Assembly: GCA_964023275.1 (NCBI GenBank)
Contig: OZ029914.1
Location: 31,875,351-31,939,350, forward strand
Reading direction: 5' to 3'
DNA: 64,000 bases
Origin: Norana najaformis
Taxonomy: Eukaryota; Annelida; Clitellata; Crassiclitellata; Hormogastridae
Shown here: positions 1 to 23,600 of the stretch, in pieces
Layout of the letters: the number at the start of each line of letters is the position of its first letter
Numbering within the stretch: the first letter of the stretch is position 1
Program-made: the position numbers and the translations under genes
Notes under the pieces: generated by a model
What the model saw: the letters and a program-made list of their open reading frames with translations, nothing else
The model's database searches: none
What the model was told of the DNA's origin: nothing

Positions 1-1167
1 GTATTTGTTAGCATCTAAAAGTATTATGTTATGGTAAGGTTTAATATTTGAGAAGTAGTTATATAATGTTTTCTAGTTTTGTATTCATCAAGTCTTGTGT
101 ATCTACGCAGCTATGCTGCAGGGTAAAATGCAGTAAAGCAGAAGTTACTCTTAGCTGGTGCTTCATCTTTCTGTGAACTACCAAAGGAAAGTTAATTTTA
201 TCAAGAGTCACAAAGTAGTATTCTGTCAACAATGGCAATTTCCAATCAAGATTCAAGATACAATCACGCGAATGATAGGTGTCATCCATTAAAGGCGTCT
301 GCAGAAGAGGAGGGAGGGGTCATCCAAGTGCAGAGGTTTATGCCCATGCTGACGTTTGCAGCCAAATTTGGTAATAGTTAATCACTGCAGCCTGTGTCAT
401 GTTAAACAGCTTCCCTCCAACAACAGACAGACCTGCTTGACCTTAGTACTTCGTTGGAGTGAGGGGAAGATCTACTAGATGTGGACAAAAGGAGGAAGGG
501 ATTGCTGACGTCCTTTATGGACAACCTCATAGGCATTCATTCAACAAGTTTTACATGCATAATTTCAGGTAAAGGGGGTTGATTTAACAACCAATCTGTG
601 TACATGTCTGTTGTCATTTTGACTTGATTTTTTCTTACAACATGCTTTCTTTTTTGTCTGCTGTGCCCTAAGTACTGATGCAAGTGATTTAGTGGAAACT
701 GTAAACCAGCAAAGTAACTTGGAATAAAATATGACTAATTGGTCTTGCAACAAATGTATGCACTGCTTGAGTGTTTTTGTTAGTGTTCCTGTGCAGTGTT
801 TTCTTCAGCTAATTATTATAGTTATGTTTGCATTTTAAAGCTTGAAACCATGTGACTGTGAAATTTGTAAGAAATAAAGCCAAGCAGGTTTTGTCCATAT
901 GATTTTACATGTATACGTATTAACTTTAAGCTAGCCTATCCCATGGAGATGCTCTGCATGCTAGTTAGGCCTTGAAAATGTTCCTTCTGGTGAAAACTGG
1001 TGCTCCCATTTCTCCCTCTGCCCTTCCTCTCCCTCTCTTGTTAACCACCAAATAGCACTACAGCCACACCACATACACACTTCATAAGAAATGTCAACAA
1101 CACAGTGCACCTGAAATTTGCATTTAATAAATCCAAGAAAATCCTCTCTAGTTAACTATTCATTCCA
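1..1167. other. Non-coding flank downstream of NDUFS3
   Basis: No gene is supported here. The open frames are short, on both strands, and lack recognisable motifs. The stretch holds one dispersed repeat (about 300-525, listed separately) and AT-rich unique-looking sequence. The first base of the window is not a gene boundary, so a neighbouring gene could start to the left. Confidence 0.6.
300..525 (+). repeat. Dispersed repeat, copy 1
   Basis: This segment matches, in the opposite orientation, the stretch at about 16205-16470. Shared blocks include the phrase around 'gtcctttatggac' near one end, 'agcctgtgt', and a purine-rich 'gttggag' block. The two copies have diverged by many substitutions and small gaps, so this is an old interspersed repeat. 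The second copy keeps an 89-codon open frame on its minus strand, but I recognise no protein family. The class of element is unknown. Confidence 0.6.
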
Positions 1168-1173
1168 TTTATT
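1168..1173 (-). terminator. Polyadenylation signal of NDUFS3
   Basis: AATAAA on the minus strand, about 130 bases after the NDUFS3 stop codon. It is the first canonical hexamer I see downstream of the stop and is a plausible 3' end signal. No transcript data were available to confirm it. Confidence 0.55.
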
Positions 1174-1300
1174 ACAAGTTTCCTCTTCCAAAAGACCACT
1201 TCAGCCATAAGGATCTTATAGTCTGCAAGATCATTCATACACAGCCGGGCACAATTCACAGCAGGTGTATTTTGTGCCAAATGAGTAATCCGATGCTACA

Positions 1301-7315
<6,015 letters not shown>

Positions 7316-9184
7316 CTTTGCGACAGCCAAGGTCAATCGCTCTTCACCGTCGATAGGTGACGCCACTAACGAATTTCACGCAATTTCTTTTTAGGCAGCA
7401 CAACAACAAAGATTATTTGGTTTTGTATCGTAATTGTAGTCGTAGTTAATCTCGAGATTTCTACAGCGCCGAATGAAAGCTAAGTCGAGGGAACCAGCTA
7501 ATTCACAGGCGCTCGGTCAAAACAAAATCGATAGACAGAAAGTGTTCCGTTCCAGGTAAAGATCCAGGAGTCAGACAAGAGGACAGCCGGAAGGCTACGG
7601 TGGATGGTGTTGAAATTGGAGCAAGAAGAGAAATAAGGGGAAGACGAAGAATCAGGAAAAGAATTTTGGAAAAGTAAAGGCTTCAGTTTTGAGTGAAATA
7701 CCAGAATAATGTAATATACGTATATGAAAGATGGATGCAGCAAACGGTCGACCTACAGGTATGATCGAAATGCATGGGAAAATGTATCCTGTAGACGCAT
7801 GATAGTTTAAACTCATACAAGGGAAAGTTTATATTGTCAAAGTTTACAGTAATCCTGTAAAAGTTACAGCAAGTAATTAATTAGTTATTAATTTATTAAC
7901 GTATTTATTGGCTTTCTAAACACGCACTCTGCAAATTCGTTACACATTTGTGACACGATGTGTGACAAACACTACTCCAGTAAAAGCGTACCTAACTGCC
8001 GATATATCATCTCAGGCTTTGTTGGTAGACCTACTGGAGAAGATTCAGAATGGGCCCTAATATTTTAAATGGTTTGGAATTTCATTGGTATTTCAACGGC
8101 AGCATAGCTATGTATCTCGAGCAGATGTGACCGTCTTGGGACAAAGGCCGTCACGGTTGACTAATCTCGACTGTCAAAACACCTGGACTAGGCGGTCCTA
8201 ACGACCTGCAATAGAAATAACTGGCCAAAGGCTAAAATACTAGAACTGCCGTTGAATTTTCTCTGTTTCAATCGACCAACGGTCACCAACTGACTGGCAT
8301 TCCTGCATTCATTCTTGTGATTCTTTGGTCAAATTAAGTTTACGCGTTTTCCATTTGTAAAGGGTCACGAAAACGATAATGAAACTGACAAGGCGGAGCG
8401 TGGCGTCGGAAGAGAACGTAGGTTTAAAAATAGTGCCTGGCCTTCCTGCCTGCCTGCCTGCCTGCCAGTCTTACTTGCTTACTTAGGTCGGCCGCATGCT
8501 GATATGCGTCACGTGCAGCTGGTTTTCCCGGGCAGAGAGGTGCTTTGTTATTTTTGAATCCCTGGGGGCCAGTATTCAGAATGTTGAAAAGGGGTAGGGG
8601 TGTTGTTTATAGAATCACAAACAGTACCCTCCACCCGTCAAAGTTTTGTACTTTGATAAAGAGCTCGGCAGCTTTTCTGCGCTTTCAGACTATATTCTTG
8701 CAATCATATGACGTATTTTAAGTAGCTCAAGTTTGTTTGACTGCCGAATTTTAAACTAAATGTTGGGCTGCTGTGATTTTTCACAGTAGTAGGCCTACGT
8801 AGGCCCTCTATGCTGGATTACGCAATGCGACACTGCGCAGGATCGCACAATATGGCAGGTTTACGCTGGATTACGGAATTATTTCAGATTAATAGAGTGT
8901 ATGTCAAATTAGTGCATGGTTAATTACAGATGGAGCAGAACTACATTATATTACGGAGCGAAGGTAGTTCATCTTAACATGTGCATTAATCAAATTTATG
9001 GAGTGTTGTGGGAGAATCACAAAAGCAGATAAAACTGAAGTCCGATTAAATGAAGCAGCATGCAGAGCATGCTCTTACAAAAGCTGACACCTTCGGACAC
9101 GAGATTTGTTTGAATTGGAAACAACTGTAAAAGTATAACTGTGAACGTTTGGAGTTTCTGTTGTGAAATCTGAGAATTGAAATA
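7316..9184. promoter_or_regulatory. Head-to-head intergenic region between NDUFS3 and LATS
   Basis: The start codons of NDUFS3 (minus) and LATS (plus) face away from each other across 1.87 kb, so both promoters should lie here. The NDUFS3-proximal 110 bases are richer in CpG than the rest. A LINE fragment (7425-7735) and a short CCTG tetranucleotide run (about 8445-8465) interrupt the region. No TATA box or other defined site can be assigned with confidence. An in-frame TGA at 9164 closes the LATS frame upstream of its ATG. Confidence 0.5.
7425..7735 (-). mobile_element. LINE 3' end fragment (same family as 59325-60735)
   Basis: The minus strand matches the last part of the LINE at 59325-60735. 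It shares the SYPDSSSSxYxSS-type protein end, the 'ctgactcctggatc' stretch, and the 3' UTR with 'cagctaattcacagg', 'gctaagtcgagg' and 'ctcgagatttctacagcgc' (plus-strand words). It ends in a decayed GATTACG-type tail at 7425-7440. It is 5'-truncated and sits about 110 bases upstream of the NDUFS3 ATG. Confidence 0.82.
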
Positions 9185-16080
<6,896 letters not shown>

Positions 16081-16082
<2 letters not shown>

Positions 16083-16086
16083 TAAA
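16081..16086 (+). terminator. AATAAA overlapping the LATS stop codon
   Basis: The hexamer AATAAA shares its first two bases with the TAA stop at 16080-16082. A GT-rich element (ttgtgtgttgg, about 16102-16112) follows at the usual distance for cleavage. If used, the 3' UTR would be only about 20 bases. The alternative, that the real last exon lies further on, is discussed under findings. Confidence 0.5.
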
Positions 16087-16204
16087 ATCTGGTTTCTACA
16101 CTTGTGTGTTGGCTTTCATTTTGTTGTAAGTACTACTGGGTAATACATAGTATCTGTGGATATTTCTGTGACATATATCAAATTGCAGAAATCAAGGCCA
16201 TCTA

Positions 16205-16470
16205 ACAGATATAGGGGTCGTCCATAAAGGACGTTTGCAAAAATTACCTACTTTTGGTCCCTCCATCCCCTTGTCTGCATTTTGCATTACCCTTCCTCCC
16301 TCCAACAGAGTGCTAAGGCCTAGACCTGTCTGTTTTTTGCTGTTGTTTAAGACACAGGCTATGATAACTTCACTACCAAATTGGGCTACAAACATCTGCA
16401 TTGGACATAAGCCCTCTTCCCCTTGTCCGTGTTTAGGTGACTCCTCCCACCACTTCTGCAAACTTCCTTA
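16205..16470 (-). repeat. Dispersed repeat, copy 2
   Basis: Inverted relative to the copy at 300-525 and better preserved. Its end is marked by 'ggggtcgtccataaagga'. The minus strand holds an 89-codon frame (start MQKWWEESPKHGQGEE) that does not match a family I know. It is likely the degenerate end of a transposable element. Confidence 0.6.
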
Positions 16471-16610
16471 CTGGGTGACCCTATAAAGAAGGTGCAACTT
16501 AAGACTGGCTGAACTCTTACTGAGCTGTTTCTGGAGGTAAACTGTGGATTTTTACTGTATTTTGATTATAGAATGAGATCAGTTTTTCTCAAAGGTAACC
16601 ATGAAATTTG

Positions 16611-16738
16611 AAGACAGAATAAATTAATCTTGAAACCTGATTTCAATGCCTCCTTTAATGGAGTTTGTTTTGAGCATTCAGGATATTCCAGGAGAAGCTC
16701 AAATTCATAAATAAATGGGGTTTCACTGCATGATGCTT
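16611..16738 (-). mobile_element. Small inverted-repeat element, copy 2, downstream of LATS
   Basis: Near-identical reverse complement of 13495-13621, with only a handful of differences over 128 bases. The pogo-like end reads 'ggggtttcactg' here. The high identity suggests recent insertion or sequence exchange between the two copies, which enclose the last two LATS coding exons. Confidence 0.75.
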
Positions 16739-17674
16739 GAGTAGTCTTAATCATGAGGAGTTTGAAAGCATCATTTTAGGAACCAGCTGGTGCCAAGACA
16801 GATGTTGAGTACTTTGCATATGCCTTTGCCCTTCTGACGAAGTTTTGGCTGTACATAGCAGATCATTCAGCACAAAATGCAGGGGACTAGCGTGAACAAT
16901 TCGTGGTAACCAAATATCGTACTAATCGTTTTTAACTTTATAAAGATTTTTAATACAACCAGGTACTGTAATGTATAAACATCAATTGTTGGGTATAGCA
17001 CTTGTAACAGTACAGGCATCAAATAAACTACACTACACACATTCATTTAGTTCTTTCCTACATGGTAAATAATTTAAAGATTAATAAAAGCTAAACTTTT
17101 AAACAATTGAAGGATATTACTTTAAATGAAATGTATTGAATGAAATAGAATAATCAGTGACAACAGGCTTACAATAAAGCAATGGTCCTACAAGGGCACC
17201 AATATGACAAAATATGATTTACCCGTAATACTCTCCAGTACTCGAACAGATATTCGACAGAGTACTCGATTCCAAAAATACTCTATAGCGTAAGCTATGG
17301 AGTGCGCCAGTTTCCGAAGAGTCAAACCGATGAGACAGCATGATGCTAAGCACTGCATAAATGATAATTTATAACAGTGTTTTTCAAATTATTTAAAGTA
17401 AGTTAGTTGTAATATGGCTATTTAGTATTGGCTTGATATATCAAATTATTTAGCAGGGCTAATATTTGCTGTACGTTTTTCAACGGTTTAAGTTTAGCGT
17501 GTGTTGAGAACAGAGCAGAAAAGCCAGGATAGTTACTTACTTACTCTTTCACTAGTGTTCCGCCTCATCCACCAGGTGGCCTTCCGATAACGTCATCTGC
17601 TGCAACCAAAGTGGAGATGCTCTGATTGTGTAGTCGCCGTAAAGATTCTCGTATTATTTCTTATAAAAATCAAG

Positions 17675-20600
17675 ATGGCTGGCGGATTACGTGTCATATG
17701 TGACATGTATGGTGTGTTTTTTGCTTTGATTTTGGCCTCTTCTGTTTTCCGTGGCGCCTGGTGTCAGGACAATGAAGTTCCTTCCCAAAAAAGAGCTCCG
17801 TCACGTCGGGTTGAGATGATCCAGAAGGAAGATCTTGATCGTAATGTACCAGTGGATGTACCCCACCGTCTCCAGGTCCCTCTGAATCGTGCAGACAAGG
17901 GAGGGGAGAGAAATGCAGTCGATAATGACGATGGGAAAAGAAGTGCTCCCCGTGTTTTAAAATTGTCTGAAGATCCCGCCTGTGCTGCGGATGTTAGCCG
18001 AATTTGCGGAAAAATCACCGGGCAGAACAACTTTGCGGTCGTCGACTGTCTCCAAAATGATCTCTTGGTGAGCAGAATTGCGGTTTTACCAGTCTCAAGT
18101 GCTCTTCCAAAAAACTAAGTCTGTTTTACCCCAATTTGCCTTGGTCTGATGATTGCCGCAAGAATAAAAGTATTTAGAATTGTTCTTGATCAGCAAGCAT
18201 ATTGCTGGCTGAACCAACTGTCTGGTACTCTGACCCCATATCTGTTAATTCTGCTTAGTTAATCCCAGGTGTCACTTTGTCTTAGTTCACGACTTTCTGT
18301 TTCAACTGACTTATGGCCAAAAACTGGTATTTATGCCATAAAATGCCTCACTGTCTTAGATTATTTTCACATGTATTATTTTCACCCCAAACTTGCAGTC
18401 ATACAAATGCATCTGATTTGATAGGTGAGTCCAGCATCTTTATTTTTGTTGTGGACTTCCGCGATAAAAGTGATTGCAGCGTGTGCTGCTTTAGTAAGAT
18501 TCTAGACTGAGTCTAGATCAGTGTAACATATATTGCATTTGTTGACTGTAAAATATATTAATGGTGGGCATGTTATCAGATGGTGTCCTTACAGCTTATT
18601 TATGACGTTCCCTGTTGTGTAGTGAGATGGAACAACCCACCAATGATGTTTTCAGTTAAAATGTTTTTATTTTCATCAAAGTCTAGTTACAAAAGTATAT
18701 ACAGCATAATGATTTACTCGACTTTGACTTCATAATAATGAACTTTCAGATGCATTATACAGATTTCATTTCATGGTGTTCTAGTCTCATCACAGAGTCT
18801 TGAGAGCAGGTTCCCATAATGTTGGTGATGACGTCCTTCAGCTTCTGAGCATGAATTCAGAATCCTAGATTTCTTTTACTTATGTACCCATCTTATTTAA
18901 TTCACTGGTTTTCTTTTGGAACCTTTTGTTCCTTACATGGACATCTATATCCAGCCTGGTCCCTCTCTCTGCCTTCGCTCTTCCATGTCAGGGCATCTAC
19001 CACCTGGCCATGGTCCTGGCCATCTTACTGCCTGTGCTCGTCTGCCTTCCAGTCCTGGCCCTGTCTGTCTCTGCCATATGTTGGCATACGACTTCTGGCT
19101 ATGGCCCAGAATGTCTCCACCTGCACTAGTCCATCTGTCCCGTGGCTGCATCCATTTGTGTGACTTACTCAGTCCCACAGTTAGGCGTATAGAAATTCTA
19201 CATGATTCCACGTGTTATTTGATACTAATTATGTATTAAAATATTCCAATATTATCAGTTGTCCACGAAATTGTCCCATTGTCCTGTAATATTCTGTTTT
19301 CTGATCAAATGCCACATCATGTTGATTATTTATTAATTTTTCATATAAATGAATACGTGTTCTATCGTGTTTGGCCTATTCTGGTATTATTGCCTCTCTT
19401 GGTTTTATTTCATCTTCCACCTTCTGATGATGCTGACTCCGAGTAGAGAAATTTGATTCAGATTCTGGTGTACTGACAGTGTGCACGTTATAAGTGCTTT
19501 AAATAAAAATAAATAAAAATAGATGGAATAAAACTGTTTGGATGCTGAGGTCTGGTTGATCAAGGATATGTTACAGGAGCAGAGATGATTGTTCTGCCTT
19601 CGAGATGTCACCAAGCTTTATGTTGTAGCGGTCAAGTATAGTTATCGAAACATATGAAGCATAAAGAAACTTAGATAAAATGTTTGTCAAGCATAACAGT
19701 ACTTTCTAAAGTAAACTCTAGTTTTTGAATAAGATCACATTATGAACAATAGGCGTTATGCAGACATATTGTAACATGTACTTTGCATTGAGTCAACAAC
19801 AATACTTCTCAAGTGAAGTTTAATTATTGAATAAACTTACATCATGGAACAATAGCCCATTAGCATTATGCAGAAGCACTTTAATATACATTACAGCAAA
19901 TCTTCCTTATGTTGTGGAGATGAGCCATCTGCTATAGCACTGTGTTTCCTGGGCACATAATTTATTTTTAATGTAATACTGTAGAATGGCTAAGTCCCAA
20001 TGATTATCGGCTTCCCACTGACATTGATAGTCAGTCTTTTGGTCTGTCTTAGCAACACTGCTCATAAACCTGTCCTGGATGCAGTGCACCTTGGTTTGCA
20101 TGGTTTTCAAGTATCAGGTGATGTGCAGCAGAGTTCTGATATGAGAAATGGCTTCAGCATAATAAAGTTATGTTCTTCTATGTGTATCCATTTTAATCAG
20201 TCAGAGTTGTCTTTTCTTGTGAGCTACGTTAACATTGCAAAAATACCAGAAAAATTCAGTAGATGGTGCCTGTAGAAGTTTGCCAAGCTTGGAATTGCTG
20301 AGACTTGTTGTTTAATCTTTGGGATGGGATCATTCTGGATAGTGCTGAGTTTGTCAAGATCTGGTTTTATCCGATTGATCATTAGGTTGATGTCTTGTGC
20401 AACAGACATCAGCATAACGAACATTAATTGCAGTTGATATTATTGCAGTGTACACCAGTTAATGCCAATTTTTTGCATTTTGTTGAAATTCAAGTGTAAA
20501 TCTTTGATTGCTCACTACCAGTGACTGAAAACAAACTTTTGCTAATTTAGATTTTTTGCATAAATTGTGTAATTAAGAACCATAAACTTATTTTGATATG

Positions 20601-23600
20601 GGCCTTGTTGATAAATTTTGGGAACTTAGAATGTACACTTCTTTGCTACTAAGTTCTGTATTTTATTTTGAACAAAAAAGAAGTACATGCATGTGCAGTA
20701 TTTTAAAAAATCACAAAATGCATAGAAAGGTGCTGTACTGATACATATACAGGTACATCCAGATACATCTACCGATTAAGGGGATACTTTCAAAGAAACA
20801 CGTAGAATAAGAAACACATTGTTAAGTTATCATAAATATTACAGAAATAAGAAAGTAAGAATTTTTTCTTACGAATTTGATTTTACTATGTCAGTGTCAG
20901 CATGAAATTTTATCACTTGTCTGTGTGTGGGGCTGTTGCAAACCCCCATATGTTAAGTATGTAAATGGGGGCATAAGGTATTGATTCATCAGCATAATGG
21001 GGCATAAGTGTAACATCTTTAGGAATTGGGTTTTATTTTGTCATTGCATTGGTTGCTTAAATACAGGTAGGTTGGACCAATAATTCATTGTCTGTATCAC
21101 TGAATGATTTGATGAATTTAATTTTATTTTATACAACCTGGCTTCTCTGATGGATTATACTTTTTATTGCGGTTTCGTTTGAAGCAACCATCAACTGATG
21201 CCTCGGGCATTATGAAAACGGCGCTATAAAAGTTTTTTGTTGGATTTGATTACATTAGATTAATTAATTAATGTTGCTTTTCAGTTATTGATTTGATTGC
21301 AATTGATTTGTTCGTCAAATCCAGAGTTATGGGATGACGTTTGGCAGGCCCTAGTTTTTCAAATCTCTGAACAAGTTAAAGTTACAACCTACATTGGTCA
21401 CATGTGCATGTCACATGTGCATAAACACTTGTAGGAAGAGTTTAATTTGGCTGCTTTAATTACTTAACTGGTAAATAATTTTACCGTGTCTTGACCATGC
21501 TCCTGTTTTGCTTCAACTTACTTATCTAATGTTGCATTCCTTTACCTTGCAATACTTGAAATTTGTCCCTGTGCACAAGTCACTCTATTACCTCTTATGC
21601 CTGAGACGACCACCTGTGCAATCTGAAAGACTAAAACAAAAGCGCATTTTGATCGCTTTAATTAGTTTAAATGATTTTACCATGTGTTAACCATAAATTT
21701 ATTTTACACTACTTTACTTTTGCTTGTAATGTTTTTTTTTAAATTTTCATATCCCTGCCCACAAGTTTGTTGTGCTACCCTAAACTCGTTGCTGTACCCG
21801 AATAGGCCACCTTTGCCATCTGAAAGGCAAAAACAAAGCGCCCTTTGTGTTTACTGCTCACATCTAACTGTCTGCTGCCTGAACCGGAGGTTATTCTGAC
21901 ACGCAGTTGTGGAACCACTTGACAAACGTCCTCTTGATAACGTCCGTTGTCCTGGAAACTAAGTGGCTCATTTAGTACTAAGTACTCAGAAACCCATGGA
22001 TCGAAATATGTTTGGCCAGGCACTGGTTTGTCCTCAATGCATTATCTTAATTTTTTGACATTTGCATTTGTAACAAGCTGTTTTTAAAAGTATTATATTG
22101 GAATGCTGATTGATACAGATTGCTCTTATCATTGCAGGTGGTTGTGATGCAGTTGTAAAAACTGATATTCCTCATTTGCAAATGCCTTGGAATGTTCAAA
22201 ATGTTTATGAAGTTATTATTGTTATTATTATTATTTTATTATTATTATTTTACGTTTATTACATGCACAAGGTCATTAAGTCTGAATCTGAGGTGCAAAG
22301 CAGTTGTGAGTGAAGGACTTGCACAGTAACCGACTAAGAGGAGGCTCGAATCCTTACTCTTCGCATTACAAGCCGAGTGCTCTATCCAATTGGCTACCAT
22401 GCCCCACAAGATGATAAAGATGCTGAAAAATTTTGTTACAGAAGATTTTTTCATTGTGGAAGATGTCAGAAATGTTGCAGAGTTGTGGTTATAAATTGTA
22501 AATCTTGCTTGACTTTGCAGAGAGTTGCCCTAGTTTTAAGTCTGAGAACAATTTAAGGTTACTTTAATGGTTGCACACAGCATTATAATGCCATTGCATT
22601 CAGGGGACATTCACAGACCTTGGTGGGCACAAGGACTGTTAGTTCCAGATACAATTAATGTAATAATAATTATTATAATTTCATCTTACAAAATTCTCTC
22701 ACCTTACTCTTGGGATATAATTCTTTGAATTTTTGTTTGCTTTTTTATAGAAAGATGAGGAAATCAGTGAAGCCTGTCAACATGTGAGTAGTTGTGTGCT
22801 TCGAGTTTACATGTATTGATTATTGATAGGCCATCTGTATCACAGATATTGACAACAGGATACAGGTTTCCCTTGCTGTAAAAACAGGAGTTTTATGTTA
22901 GCCATGAGATGGTTTTTGAAGAAGTTGAATTGCTCTCCTTTGGTGATTTTTCACGAATACATTATAGTTTATTAACTCAAACTGATTCAGTTAAGTTCTG
23001 CTTTCATGTTGTTACATCTCTATATTTCAGTGCATTTTATAGACAGACTTCCCACCAGGGCATGGTTTTGTTTCGAGATTTCAGCTTCACTTGCACTCCT
23101 TAACTAACTTGGCTATAATGAGTACAATGACCATGCATTGTCAGTGGAAGGATCAGATGGTGAGGGAGACCACTGGCCACTCGCCCTCGTATGCTGGGGC
23201 TAAGAAAAGTGAAGTTGTTAACACTTCGTACCCATGGCTGCATCTTGGGTCTTGCTTGAAGGACTGTTCTTCCTCTTATTAGAGACTTTTACAGGGCACT
23301 ACCAGCATATAGATGTCTGATTATGCTATGCAAAATGTAGTAGGTAAAGAACTGGTATCAGTGTTGTTGTCTTTAACACAGCTGTGAACAACTGGTATCA
23401 GTGTTGTTGTCTTTAACACAGCTGTGAACAACTGGTATCAGTGTTGTTGTCTTTAACACAGCTGTGAACAACTGGTATCAGTGTTGTTGTCTTTAACACA
23501 GCTGTGAACAACTGGTATCAGTGTTGTTGTCTTTAACACAGCTGTGAACAACAGCTTTGGTTGTTGTTAGTTTCTCTGACAACTGACTGTGTGTGGATGA

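Larger units (their letters stand above)
16113..17674. other. Intergenic region LATS-GLG1
   Basis: No supported gene. It contains the second copies of two dispersed repeats (16205-16470 and 16611-16738) and the presumed GLG1 promoter in the last few hundred bases. That end has 'gataacgtcatctgctgc' and CpG-containing sequence shortly before the GLG1 ATG. Confidence 0.6.

Noticed and set aside
18882..19239. Three overlapping frames in GLG1 intron 1
   Set aside because: Pyrimidine-rich, Pro/Leu/Ser-biased translations in all frames. No domain, and the flanking sequence gives no exon signals.
22320..22407. Possible functional tRNA-Thr gene (minus strand)
   Set aside because: A and B boxes are recognisable, but the anticodon stem and acceptor stem do not pair. 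The sequence continues into a SINE body and tail.
23351..23550. CRISPR-like array
   Set aside because: Units are contiguous with no spacers and sit in an animal intron. It is a minisatellite; the same holds for 33808-34367.
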